The notes under the pieces: generated by a model
Seen by the model: the letters and a program-made list of their open reading frames with translations, nothing else
What the model was told of the DNA's origin: nothing
Databases searched by the model: none
Made by a program: the position numbers and the translations under genes
Shown here: piece after piece, positions 22,949 to 35,510 of the stretch
Numbering within the stretch: the stretch's first letter is position 1
Layout of the letters: each line of letters begins with the position of its first letter
Source: Asterias rubens
Lineage: Eukaryota > Echinodermata > Asteroidea > Forcipulatida > Asteriidae
NCBI RefSeq assembly: GCF_902459465.1
Contig: NC_047073.1
Location: 12,768,114 to 12,832,113 of the forward strand
Direction of reading: 5' to 3'
Length of the DNA stretch: 64,000 nucleotides

Positions 22949-23261
22949 ACCCAAACATCACACACACAAACAAGTGTGTCACACGCCTGCAACCGTGGAC
23001 CCCCGATTGTCCCCCATTTATGTATACTATAACTGTTTTGCAACAGCTCCCATTTGGTTTCGTACACGCTTTCTAACTGTGTACCTTTCCCGAACCGTGG
23101 CTCTTTCGTTATAGGACCTCGGTTTGAATGTGTAAATATACCTACTCACACCCACACACATAAACCTACATCTGCGATTCAGCTCATCATACAAAATCCG
23201 ATCACGATCGGCATTTACAATGTAAAGGTTGTAAAATTATATTCCAACAAATATCTACCCT

Positions 23262-23800
23262 TCTTCAGTTGTATATAGTTCATCAAACCAAAAACCACAT
23301 GAATTAGGGAACCAAAATCACACTGCATTCCCTCTTTAATATCACAATACAGTAATATGTAATTATAATGTTCTTGTTGTTTTCCTTTTTAAAATCTGTT
23401 AAATCGTTATACTCTGACTGTAAGTATAATTCCTAAGCAATGATTGTCCTCATTTTCATTTTTAAGACACATGACCATGTGTAAAACAGCGCCGTTGTAC
23501 TGAAGTTTTTATCTTATATTATTTAGATCTTAAAATCAATAAATGAATAATAATATTGGAGTATAGGGAGAATAGTTCACCTAGATCGTAAACAAATGGC
23601 TAGAATGCTCCTAATCTGCACAAACATTGTTAAATCAACCTTCAGTTGTATAACTCATCAAGATTTCAACCCAAACCAAGGAGAAATGAACCAAAAACAT
23701 ACTGTATTCCCTGTTTTAATATCACAATAATATTATTGAAGTAGGGGGTAGAATAGTTTTACCTAGATCAGTAAACAAATAGCTAGAACGCGCGTAATCT
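23262..23800. repeat. Diverged tandem duplication
   Basis: ttcagttgtata, gcattccctctttaatatcacaat and gaatagtt...cctagatc...gtaaacaaat..ctagaa each occur twice (first at about 23267, 23330 and 23570; again at 23641, 23706 and 23750). Remainder of 22949-24108: nothing seen. Confidence 0.5.
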
Positions 23801-24108
23801 GCGGCTAGCGATATTCAGCACATCTCACAACTCATCTCAGACGGCGAGGCAGAAAGAAGACGAAGAAAAAAAAACCGGTGCCTTATTTGATATGAGCCAA
23901 ACAGGAAGCTTGGCCCAGTGTTTTATTGATGACGTATTCCGGAAGACGGGATAAGAAATTTATGAAAATCCTTCTGTAGCCTATACTACATACCCCCTTA
24001 GGCTCCGTTCGTGCCGTCGTTGTCAGATGCTCTGGCTCGGTAATTAATATAACCGCATGGAGGAAGGAATAAACACGTATGAGTTGGACGTTTACAGATT
24101 GCAGATAC

Positions 24109-24687
24109 TTAAAGTCACCTGGAAATAGAATTGTTTTTCTTTCAAACATAAGAGTATATGCTTACGAACAATAAAACATTTTGTTTAGTAATTGTTTGTC
24201 ACGATTTATATGTTTAAAAAATATATAAAGTTGTTTGGGGGGCTGACTCCGCCTACCCCTTTTGTGACGTCAATCGAGGCAGACTTTGCCTGCAATGCGT
24301 ATAGTAAACACACGTGCAAAGTACATGTACGTCCAAGTCGTGAGTTGGTACATTTCAAAAAGTGTTTTTCTGAATTCAGCAGCAATACACCTGGTCGGCA
24401 TTGCCGGGAAAAAAATAAATAAATTTGAAACGTACAAACTCACGGCTTGGTCCGTACATTTACTTTGCAATTGTGTTTACTCTACGCATTACAGGCAAAG
24501 TCTGCCTCGATTGACGTCACGAACAGCGCCCTCTCGGGTCGGGGTCTACTCTTAAATTTGTAAATTAACATAAGAACTGATTTTTTAAAACCTTAGTTAA
24601 CTGTTTATTCACATTCCACTCATCAAAACACATATATTAGTGACAAAAGCTTTATTTTGAAAAAATACCACTTCCAGGTGACTTTAA
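24109..24687. mobile_element. Foldback element family F, ~580 bp
   Basis: The ends ttaaagtcacctggaa and ttccaggtgactttaa are perfect inverted repeats including TTAA. Inner arms also pair: gtgacgtcaatcgaggcaga (24264-) with tctgcctcgattgacgtcac (24501-). Only one copy was seen. Palindromic CRE-like tgacgtca sites occur in both arms. Confidence 0.78.
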
Positions 24688-26071
24688 GAAATCATCAAAT
24701 AGATAATGTGCAGGAGCTGACTATGCGCAGTTGCACAGTGAGTTAGTGAAGAAAGTATTTACAAGATAATGTGGATATCCACTTATGGAATATTTCTACC
24801 GAATGACGACCTTTTAAAATGTATGGTTAGGCCTACGTCACCATGTGCAGCTTCTGTTTTCAATTCATTCCAGAATGGTTTGTTCTTTAAAAACAATTTT
24901 CCATTGGCGACTAAGGGTCGAATTACAGGAAAATAAACCGAGAATACACAGTAAAAAAAAAAAAAAAAAAACTTACAAAATTGAGACCTACAAATTGGTT
25001 TAGAAGAGAAACGATTGTCAATAAAAGAAAACGTTTGAAAAAATAGTAAAAACTAGCGTGGATAAAAAAAGAAAGGCGCAGCCAAGTGATGAAACCTCTA
25101 GTAATTGTGGCCTTACATTATGAAATAATCGAGTTTCCAAAAAAAAAGATACTATGATCGTGTATACCTTTTTGCCCCCACATCCAAGCATCCATCCGTT
25201 CAAACAAATGAGTAGGACTCTGTACCTACACGACATGTAGTTTCCTTTTTGTGCAATAATTATGACGATTGTGGCAGATCACACCTCTGTAAGATTTGAG
25301 TGGATGAAAACAAAATGGCACCACTTTGTAATCGGCGTGATCGGCGTGAGCAACAACAACACTGATGACGACAACAAGAGAACGGCAACGACGACGACCA
25401 CGACGACGACGACAACAATCATTTATCTGTTAAGAATTTCCTTGTATTCTTCATAGTGGCCCTTTTGGTCTTTTGTTTGTTAATTTGTAACCAAAACCAG
25501 CAACAATATCTCCAATATGTAGGCCAATATGTTTACACATTGCGCTTCAATAAACTCTGATAAAAACAAAGACTATGGAGACAAAATGTCAGGTTTAGCA
25601 TAAGCCGCTCACTCTAGACAGCATGTCAGTGACCCAGAGTGCTCCTCCGTCTTGCACCGTCTTGCAATCAGTAGATGTCTCCAAGCGATACTATTATCAT
25701 CTGTTCTTAGCAACATCTTAAAGAGATTGCACTCCTCTGGAGAAGTCTTAGACTGTGCAATAGTGCAGCCCTGAGTATGATTTAAAGGCACTCGACACGT
25801 TTGGTAATTGTCAAAGACCAGTATTCTCACTTGGTGTATCCCAAACATGACTGTGTATTAAATAACAAATCTGTGAAAATTTTGACTCAATTCGTTACCG
25901 AAGTTGTAGGAAAATAATTAAAGAAAAAAACACCCTCGTTGCACAAATTGGTATTCTTTCAGATGCCTAACAAAAGGCTTCAGAACATGCATGAGCAATA
26001 AATTAACAAGCGAAACACTTATACAGGCATATCATAACAACATTTCTTATAATTGGTCAATTTCAATATTT
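24688..26071. other. Intergenic; partial family A copy at 25784-25945
   Basis: tttaaaggcactcgacac and the following ~160 bases match the 5' part of family A. A short (ACG)n-rich run lies at about 25385-25420. No supported gene. Confidence 0.5.
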
Positions 26072-26190
26072 AATAATTAATATTAAACTTATTAAAGGGC
26101 ATTGAAAACAAATGCGATTTGAGTTTAGCTTTGAACTGTTTAATGTTATGTGAAGAGTTCCATAGAAACCTTTCAAAATGTGAAGGATAT
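26072..26190 (-). mobile_element. LINE ORF2 C-terminal remnant
   Basis: On the minus strand a frame reads FLWNSSHNIKQFKAKLKSHLF before a stop. The pattern LWNSLP...FK..LK.HLF is typical of the very end of non-LTR retrotransposon reverse transcriptases (CR1/L2 type). Upstream frames are broken, so this is a dead 5'-truncated copy. Confidence 0.5.
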
Positions 26191-28077
26191 GTAAGCCCTT
26201 CTGCGTCCAAACCTTTAAACCCCAATACTTTGTGATAAAGTGTAATAAAAAGTACCCTTCAATTTGGATCGAGCAGTGTGGAAACACGGGCGGTATTGAT
26301 ACAGAACAAAATCAGGTCCAGACTCGAGTCCTAAGGAAATTGACCAAATCACTGTGGATTAATATCACTTTCGTCTTTCACGTCACCGCCAACTGGGAAT
26401 TACATGCCTATCGAAGGATGAAATTGACGCTCCTGAAAACTCAATGAACTGACCCAAGGTGCGAATAAAAATGAATGAAGACTGCCGCCGGGTCTTTTTA
26501 ACCGAAATGGGTTTGAATTATAGACGGATTCAAACTAGATCTACCTCTCGTCGGATATATGAATTAGGTGTAATATCCTCTCGTACCGAAATGATATAGG
26601 CCTAAGTCCGAAGCACGAGGAATTGTGGATTTTCGCTTGTCATTTAAAGGAACCTTGCAGAATTGGTAAGAAAAAACTCATTTGATATCACAGATTGACA
26701 TAAAACGTACACGATCTAATTACCAAAACATCCCTTTTAAATATTTCTGTATGAAATGTCATATTATTTTACGATAATTAAATAGAACTAGGTGTACCGA
26801 TAAGTGCACGTTTTATAAAAATAAAAAAAAATAAAAAACAAGGTTTTAGTCGATGTCATGTGTAATCGGTTTCCACTATTTTCTCTTAACCGCGTGGCTG
26901 ATCGATATCAAACCAGGTTTGTCAGTTTATGGTGGATTACATTAAGTGCTTGCACTGCCAGCAACTGTTTTGTTAGCAAACAAAAACAAATCTGTATAGC
27001 GTTCCTTCAAATGCCACCAACTGACACAAAATCAACATCGGTGGGAGTTGGTTGGTTCTAAGACAGTGGGTAGAAATACAGCTCAGTCAGACGTTTTAGA
27101 CAAAAATGACACGTTCAAGTTTATAATCATAGGTTGGTGTTGCCATGCACACGATAGGAGTTCTAGCTATGAGCAAAGTTGTTATTGTCAATTCAATAAT
27201 TTTGTTTAATTAATAAAAATAAAAATGTTTATCAAGACCATTTATATTAAAGATTATTCATTCGGCAACTACTGTTACTCATTAAACATATCACAGCATT
27301 TAATAAATGCTTCATAGGAAAGACATATAAGTATTTAAATCTGTTTAATACTTTGCAATAATTCGTGATATTGACAGCAACTATCTTTCTCACATTGCGT
27401 CTTAATTCGGTTGTTTTCGTTCAATATCCCACCGTGCAATGACGCTCTTAAATCATAACAACTTTTCTGTATCTAGGCCACGAGATAGACAAAATCCTGG
27501 CTGCCACACACACAGACGCATTACTCTACTTACGCCTAATAAGGGGAAAGATGACTTTTTAGCCAGGGGCCTTTGCTCGGCTAATTGGATTATATCACTC
27601 CGCGCTTCATCTTGGAGTGTTTTCCACACCATCATGGGGGCTCACGGAACCAGAGTAATGTTCACTCCTTCAAGCGGAGCGTGATTTTCTCACTGGTTAG
27701 GACCAATCAATATACCACGCATGCGCACTAATTGTGCCCAAAATCTAAGCTGCAACAACCAAGTGATTCAATAATTTCCCCGCGGTCCAACAACCCCCCC
27801 CCCCCCCATTTCAAGAGCTCGTTGACACGCCCATTGATTTTCAATGTATCGAGTTTAACAGGGCTAGGGGCGTACACATGAAACACGTGACCTGTAAACC
27901 AGACTACACCTATAGATACTCAAGTGGATCACTCTCAAAAGTGACACGACATCGTTTTTTTAAACTCATGTTCAAGTTCGGAGTGAGCATGACATGGTTC
28001 CGAATCACTGTGCAAACACGTGCAGAAATACCTTTTTAGAAAAAGGATACCACTACCTTGTTCTTGGGTATCAGCTT
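26191..28077. other. Intergenic, no supported gene
   Basis: Low-complexity C tract near 27797, otherwise unique sequence. An open frame at 27439-27684 has no recognisable domain and no splice or start support. Confidence 0.45.
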
Positions 28078-28322
28078 ATTAAAGGGTATATAAAACGTTG
28101 CCTTGGATCGGACGAGTTGGTCTATACAACGCATTTAAAACCGTTTGTTAAACAAATCATATGTTCAGTAAAAAGATGCTTCAAAGGTAGACTATATTAA
28201 ACGATCCACACAAATATGTCTCAAAATTTCGTGGTTTTTCTTATATGTAGTGACCTGACACCGACACGCCATTTTGCGGAGTCATGTTTTTGACTCCATA
28301 AATTGGCCAAACATCACAGTTT
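28078..28322. mobile_element. Foldback family B, left half
   Basis: aacgttgccttggatcgg through gactccataaattggcc matches the left arm and centre of family B. The right arm is missing. Confidence 0.6.
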
Positions 28323-28429
28323 GAAATGTTCCTATATAATTTCTTTGGTCAACCAACAAAACGAGTAGTTGTGAACAATCTGTTTGTGAGGATCTTATGA
28401 TTTTAATAACATGCGCAGCTGTCGTCGAA

Positions 28430-29380
28430 TCATACTGAACAGAACTATTTTGAGATTCGTAATTTCCAGTACATTAACATCACTGAAAAGGTTTAAGATT
28501 TTAATCTTTCTGAAATATAAGTAACAAACACAGTGGCACTGCACTTATTTTATGTTCAATTAACTTTATTTATTGTAATATTTAGTGACTCTGAATTATT
28601 ATCAGTACATTTTTACATATCTGCAGGTATAACATTTCAATTGATTTTTGCCGATGAAGCGTTTGTTTTTGAGTAAATTAAAAAACACAGGGCACTGCAC
28701 GTATTTTATGTTCAATCAACTTTATTTATTGTAATATTTAGTGACTCTGAATTATTATCAGTACATTTTACATATCTGCAGGTATAACATTTCAATTGAT
28801 TTTTGCCGATGAAGCGTTTGTTTTTGAGTAAATTAAAAAAACACAGGGCACTGCACGTATTTTATGTTCAATCAACTTTATTTGTTGTAATATTTAGTGA
28901 CTCTGAATTATTATCAGTACATTTTTACATATCTGCAGGTATAACATTTCAATTGATTTTTGCCGATGAAGCATTTGTTTTTGAGTAAATTAAAAAACAC
29001 AGGGCACTGCACTTGGTACAGGCTTACCATGTTCAGTATACTTTATCATTGCCATGTTTTGGAGACTGTATTTTTCAATACATTCTTACATCACTGCAGC
29101 TATTTTTGGTTTAATATTGTAATCTTTCCGTTGAAGCACTTAAACCTGCGTAACAAACACGGGACACTGCACTCGTAAGGCTCATTTATAACACTCCTAT
29201 GTTCAAGATATTTTATTTATTGTAACATTTTGCGAAGGGTTATTATTTCCAGTACATGTTTACATCACTGCAGCTATAACGCTTCAACGGATTCCACTCA
29301 TGAAAGCACGTATTTTCGAGTGAAAACACAGGGCACTGAACTCGTAGTAAAAGCTTATCCATGTACAAGACACCTTATTT
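28430..29380. repeat. Satellite, ~158-bp period, about six units
   Basis: The landmark cacagggcactgcac recurs at 28685, 28844 and 29000, with a variant at 28529 and diverged ones at 29159 and 29327. Each unit contains 'ttattatcagtacat', 'atctgcaggtataac' and 'gccgatgaagc'. The three central units are nearly identical, and the flanks are older. Confidence 0.85.
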
Positions 29381-29556
29381 ATTGTATTAGAAGGGATGTA
29401 TGCACTGTTAGCAACTCCTCGCTCATGGCCATTTTAATCAAATGAAAGCAAAAAAGTAATTCCTTATTGATTGTAGTTTGATTGATCAAATTCCAGCCCC
29501 CCCCCCCCCCTAAAGTCAAACAGCACTCTCACATGAAAGTCAATGGGAAACATCTT

Positions 29557-29934
29557 TAAAGGCAGTGGACACTATTGGTAATTGTCAAAGACTAGCCTTC
29601 ACAGTTGGTGTATCTCAATATATGCATAAAATAACTAACCTGTGAAAATTTGAGCTCAATCGGTCATCAAAGTTGCGAGAAAGAAAAAACACCCTTGTCA
29701 CACGAAGTTGTGTGCGTTTAGATGGTTGGTTTTGAGACCTCAAGTTCTAAATCTGAGGTCTCGAAATCAAATTTGTGGCAAATTACTTCTTTCTCGGAAA
29801 CTATGGCACTTCAGAGGGAGCTGTTTCACACAATGTTTTATACCATCAGCCTCAACCCCATTACTCGTCACCAAGAAAGGTTTTATGCTAATAATTATTT
29901 TGAGTAATTACCAATAGTGTCCACTGCCTTTAAA
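29557..29934. mobile_element. Foldback MITE family A, copy 4
   Basis: Well preserved: ttaaaggcagtggacactat ... gtccactgcctttaa, with TTAA at both ends and the gaggtctcgaaatc central hairpin. Confidence 0.85.
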
Positions 29935-32669
29935 TATCAGATGTGCGGAGTACACCCCAAGGGTGAATGCATAGTATAGGAAACATTGTATATACATGAT
30001 TGTGGGTGTTACATCAAACAAATTATTGAAGAGCATTCTGTAATCATTTCGATGTTTACTTTTAGTTACGTTGTTTTACGCCTACAGATCGTCCCGAGAA
30101 ACAATTTGAATGGGAATTAAGTGTAAACAGTAAATAGTGTACTTGTTTACTTCTGATAAAAAAGGCAAGAACATTGACGCTAATTAACGGGCAGCCTGTG
30201 TTTAGCTCGTGTCCATTCCATGTTGTCAAACCATCTGCGCTTACAATTTGATATTGGATTTCATTGGTTCGTTCTCCTGAACCCAATTTCGTAGAGCTGC
30301 AGTATCTATTGTAAACATAATTGTCATCAAACATTTGGCAAGCTCATTTAAAAATCCGTTTAGTCTGCTTGTTTGTTTGGGTTTTTGTCTTGGGTTTTGC
30401 ATGCTTTCATATCTATAATTATGTAGGCCTACGCATCAACCTTGCAGAGTGTTAAATCCGTGTGTATTATTAATGGGAACCACGCTGCATTTTGATGCGT
30501 GTTTCATGAAAGCTAATCACATGTTATGAACTGCGTTGTAAGTGGGAAGGGTGCGTGCGTGTTGTAAAAAGGGGCGGGGTGGGGGTGGCAGTAACCCCAA
30601 CAAGTACTGGTTGTTGAACCGACTGTTGATGTATTTTGATTAGCTTTTATACATCAATACAACTATGCTAACATGTGATTATAATAATATGTAGGCCCCT
30701 AGTGCGTATGACATCGGTTGGACAACACGTAATTACGGCTTTAGTAGTTGGGAATTTTTTGTTCATTTATTTGAAACTTATTATTTCAATATCCTTTTGC
30801 AGGTTACAGATACCAGCACAGGCTGTTTTTCATTAAATGGTCATGTGTGTGTCTTGAATGTGAGAATAAGGACAAATCTTACTTTCAAAAACTAATTTCT
30901 CACTAAAATAATAAAAAATTATTTTAATAGCTAGAAGTCTTTTATTCCTATCTGAAAGTGCACAAATTCGTCCAACAAGGGTGTTTTTTCTTTCATCATT
31001 TTCTCGCAACTTTGATGACCAAACATTGACACTATCAGGGTCAATTTGACCTGGAAACTCAGATCCTGTGTCAGTTTTACCCCACTTTCGGTCATTGCGA
31101 CCCAAAACAGTCCTTACTATTGTTGTATCTACTGAAAACAAAACAAAAACGAGCTTATACAACAAAACTGGCGGTACCCAATATGTTCACACACAAGACA
31201 GTACATAGATTGCTTACATCTACTCTGACCAAATTGTCAGTCTCCGACCATAGAGCAATGACCAGAACGGTCAAGTCATGAAAAATGGTTGACGTCGGAA
31301 TAATTGAACCACTGTTTAAACGAACTGGCGACTTGAAAATTAAGTATACGGAAGATAACGACTTCCCCTGAGCATCTCTCCCCATCACACGGGACGACAG
31401 ACAAACAAGTTGATTCCCACAGAGGCGCTAAATCAAAGATGCATACTCACTCCCGAACGAACATCGGCCCGCATCATCACGGGTCAGGGGGCACCTTATT
31501 GATTGACTTTTATTGACTTTGGTGTTCGAGGTTGCTCTGTTTCTTCTTCTCGCAGCCTTGCTGTGATTTCGCGTTGGATTGTGAGAGCGGAGCGCGCTAG
31601 ATGTTTTCACTGAAAACTATTCACACATGCATTAGTTCGCTATAATATTATTTTGCATTACAAATGTTCCAGATAAGATCGCACTCGTGGTATACAAGTG
31701 TTTTCGCCATCAGACCGAGATATGACAATGAGTGCCTCGGCCAAGATTCGCAGTTTGTTAAAAATATTATAGTGACCACCTGTGCCCTAAGCAAATGAAG
31801 ACCCATGCACTATATTGATGTTTTGAAAAATGTAACGAAACAAAATCTGGATTTCAATAAAAGAAAATGTGATACACTACGATGGAATACGAATAATACA
31901 GTAAGTGTTGTCTTGAGCAGGTTTATATTCAAGAGGTGTCGCGCTGTACAGCGTTCCTTCAAAACACCTGCCTTTTACACCCCTCGAAATATACATAATG
32001 AATTGAAATGACAAGCTAGTTCTAGTATTTTGCAAATCTCGGACCCTCTCGCATAAGAATGTGTAGAAATACCTTGTAACACTCGTTGGGTGAATAGAAT
32101 GCGGTATTCATGTATTGTCTATTTTAGTCAACAGCAGGACCTTAAAATAGATGTGGCAAGTGCCGTTATAGGCTGGTCCCCAATAAACACTAAAAATCAA
32201 TACCTATATTTTTGTCGTCTGACGCGACCGGAATCAGACTGAAGATGGCAACATCGCGAGATACAGATGTAACAGTGTGTGTACTTTGGATTAGTGCATG
32301 ATTGGTTATAAACGAAAGAAAATGTAAGCCTCGATCTTAAAGCTCATTAATTTTAAGGTTCAGCAGAATCAATGCAATGGAGAAACACTTCCATCTGAAA
32401 CACTGTCAAAATGGAGCTTGCTATTATTTACTATAAATATAGTTCGCAAAGCTAATTAAATCGCTTGCACATTCGAAACAACTGCGACCAAATAGGTATG
32501 CAAACTTATGGGTGGCAACCGATCAGAACACATTTACAGGGCTGGTTGTATTGTGGGTGTGATAACTGTTGACTGGAATTTATTTACTGTAAAAAATAAC
32601 AACTACAGCAGCAATAACCCAACAAAAACAACAATAACATCGATCAGAAACAACAACAAACAGCAACGC
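29935..32669. other. Intergenic, 2.7 kb, no supported gene
   Basis: A family A remnant lies at 30878-31026 (ttctcactaaaataat ... tctcgcaactttgatgacca). Otherwise no exon, RNA gene or repeat was supported. Confidence 0.45.
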
Positions 32670-32820
32670 CAATGGGGGATATTTGAACACTAGGTGGCAG
32701 CAGACTTACCAGGTAAATTTCCATTGTTTACGTAGTTCTGAGCAGGCGCACATTACCGAGAACAATGGATTTTACCTGGTTAGTCTGCTGCCACCAAGCG
32801 TTCCAAAAGTCTCCCATTAT
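32670..32820. mobile_element. Foldback MITE family D, copy 1
   Basis: The arms aacactaggtggcagcagac and gtctgctgccaccaagcgtt are inverted repeats, continuing into accaggtaaa/tttacctggt. Total about 150 bases with almost no loop beyond 'gcaggcgcacattaccg'. Confidence 0.75.
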
Positions 32821-33080
32821 AACAATAACAACAGAAGCTTGTTGAAAACAGACAAGTCAACGGCGATGATTGGCGGAAAATGCTGGGCCAAAATAATTAA
32901 TAAGTTTCGTGTTTATACTTCAGATGAAAACCCCACTCAAAGAAAACACGTCTACATTTTTGTAAAAAAAAAAAAAAAAAAAAAATTACTATTTTGCGAT
33001 ATCTCAGCACGCAAAACATGAAAAGTCAATAGTTGTCATCGCCCAGGTAGCTCTATAACTATTTGTACCGCAGCCCCATC
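32821..33080. other. Intergenic with A21 tract
   Basis: A poly-A tract at about 32965. Nothing else seen. Confidence 0.4.
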
Positions 33081-33327
33081 AGGGCCCAATTTATAGCGCT
33101 GCTAAGCACAAAAATTTGCTTAGCATGAAATGTTTTGCCTTTTGATAAAAACGGGATTACCAACCAAATTTCGACGTGATTTTCAGGATAAGCAAACAAT
33201 AGCTGAATACCAGTAACAAGAAACACGTAACAAATGAAAATTGGGCTGGTAAACCTGTTTTTATCAAGGAAGACATTTCATGCTAAGCAAATTTTCGTGC
33301 TTAGCACCTTCATGAAATTGGGCCCTG
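33081..33327. mobile_element. Foldback MITE family C, copy 1
   Basis: agggcccaattt...gcgctgctaagcac pairs with gtgcttagcac...aaattgggccct. Arms of about 110 bases contain gcttagcatgaaat / atttcatgctaagc. No coding capacity. Confidence 0.82.
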
Positions 33328-34518
33328 ATCCCAATGTTCATTCGAAAGATGCCTGCTCTTCTCAAGAGCAGGGCCATATACTGCAGTAAGTCCTTGCTAA
33401 ACCTTTGCAGTTGTTGCAAATGAAATACACTATACTCAGATAAGTATAAACAAAGCTCACTAATGAAACTGACGACTGGGGGATCAAATAAATAAATAAA
33501 ATATCCAAAGAATAATATCACAAGAACCCATGACAGTTACAACGTTGTCCTGGGAATTATTAACACAACTAGGTTGACTGCGCCATAAGATTCTAAATGT
33601 CACGCAGTGGTTGGTGATGCTTTCGTTACCATTATTGGAAACTATGGCTGTATAATTTGATCCAGAGAGTATCACACGTAGATGATGAGTATCAAAAAAT
33701 ACTTTGAAATCACCAGACACAACGTCATGCTGTGGTGTTTTCTGATGGCATTCCTTAAAGTGAAAAGGGGTGCGGTGCTTGCATGAAGAAGGGGTCCAAT
33801 TGGATTTTTGATACGTCAGTCATTCCTGATGAAAAGTTTTGGTTTGTACTTCAAAAATGAATGGCCGTAACAACTTATATGATAAGGATCACTCACTGCA
33901 GCTGCTGATAATTGTGTACATTTTTGACAAACAACTCCCTTCCATAGAATGTGATTTAGGTGTGAGTGGTTTCAAAACATGTTAATCTGAAAAAGATTTC
34001 TGTTTGAAATTTTTCTCAGATTGTGTATTCCAATTACGGCTTAATTACTTGCGTGGACTTGTGTCTCGGATTTTCGGCGATATCTCGAAAAATGAATGTC
34101 ATTTAGATTTAATGAAATGGATTGCAATGGATATACAACTTCATTTTAAAGAGCAACTTTGTTCAACAGCTTTTTTTTCTGACTGTGTGCTCCATTGATA
34201 TCAAGGGTCTTAACAAAAGTGATTCGGTTTGTTTAACCTACTAGTGAGTACGTCCTCGGTTGGTTTTCGTGTAGAAAACCAATTTGGGACGTGGCTGGAA
34301 AAAAAATAAGTCTACAAAACCATACTATGGGGAAAGAAAGAGAAGTTCTCGGTTAATTAGGTCGACAAACGTGGAATAGCTAAAAGAGCAAATGCCATTT
34401 AGGTCGAGAGTGACCAGACTATAAACAACCATACATCTCCCTGAAACGACGACAGGAGAACCGACCAATTTGTATCGATCTCAGCACAGCTAGGCCTACA
34501 TATCAAGTCTCTCCTGTG
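33328..34518. other. Intergenic, no supported gene
   Basis: I see no exon, RNA gene or recognisable repeat in this stretch. Confidence 0.4.
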
Positions 34519-35510
34519 ACTTAAAACCACTTACTGGTATTGGCAACTTCAAATAATAACTGGCACCAATCAAGTTCCATCATTTTCGGACCTCACTCAA
34601 TAATTACAGGAAGTAGCAAGGCCTCCTGGGTGTTGTGTTTGGCATGGTGGTTTTAAAAGAGAGACTCCTCGAACCTGGCGTCTCAGGGTTTAAAAAAAAC
34701 TTTCTTGGAAATGCAAGCCACTGCCTCAGGAGGGTTTATAACAAAACATCAAAGTTGTATCTTGCTGCTGCATGTCCAAAATGATGTCCAACGTTGCATA
34801 ATGGTGACTGAATCCTCGTTTTTAATAACCACTTACTGATATTGGCATCTTAAAAAAGAATAATTGCCACCAATCAAGTTCTGTCGTTCTCGGACCTCAC
34901 TCATTAATTACAGGAAGTAGCAAGGTCTCCTGGGTGTTGTCTTTGGCATGATGGTTAAAGACACTGGACACTATCGGTTATTGTCGAAGACCAGTCTTCT
35001 CACTTGCTGTATCTTAAAGACATTGGACACTATTTGAGCTCGATTGGTCGTAGAAATTGCGAGATAATAATGAAAGAAAGTACACCTTTGTCACACAAAG
35101 TTGTGTGCTTACAGATGCTTGATTTCGAGACCTCAAATTCTAAATCTGAGGTCTCGAAATCAAATTCGTTGAAAACTACTTCTTTCGCGAAAACTACGTT
35201 ACTTCATAGGGAGCCGTTTCTCACATTGTGTTATACTATCAACAGCTCTCCATTACTCGGTAATGGTCAGTTTGTACGCTAACAATGATTTTGAGTAATT
35301 ACCAATAGTGTCCACTACCTTTAAGAGAGACGACACTCCTTGGACCTGGCGTCTCCGTAATTTATCAGAGGGTTGAACAAGCTTTCTTGTAAACGAAAGC
35401 CACTACCTCGGGAGGGTTTATAACAAACAAGATGTAAAGCTGTTTCTCGCGCGCTTGTGCGTCAAAATAATGTCCAACGTTGCAGAATTTTGACTGAATC
35501 CTCGTGTTTT
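34519..35510. repeat. Tandem duplication with a MITE in the second copy
   Basis: About 308 bases starting ccacttactg(g/a)tattggcatc/aac occur at 34526 and again at 34829, both ending gactgaatcctcgt. The second copy is interrupted by family A copy 5 (34955-35325), the first is not. Confidence 0.8.
34955..35325. mobile_element. Foldback MITE family A, copy 5 (with known empty site)
   Basis: ttaaagacactggacactat ... gtccactacctttaa. The uninterrupted sister sequence at 34651 reads atggtggttttaaaagagag; the filled site reads atgatggttaaag [element] ctttaagagag. This fixes TTAA as the duplicated target. An internal 'taaagacattggacac' repeat at 35014 shows a small rearrangement. Confidence 0.85.

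Noticed and set aside
27439-27684. 81-residue frame on plus and 60 on minus
   Set aside because: Overlapping frames with no start context, splice sites or recognisable motif.
29708-29917. Recurring ~60-75-residue frames (…FETSSSKSEVSKSN…) at several places
   Set aside because: They come from the central hairpin of family A MITEs and are interrupted differently in each copy.
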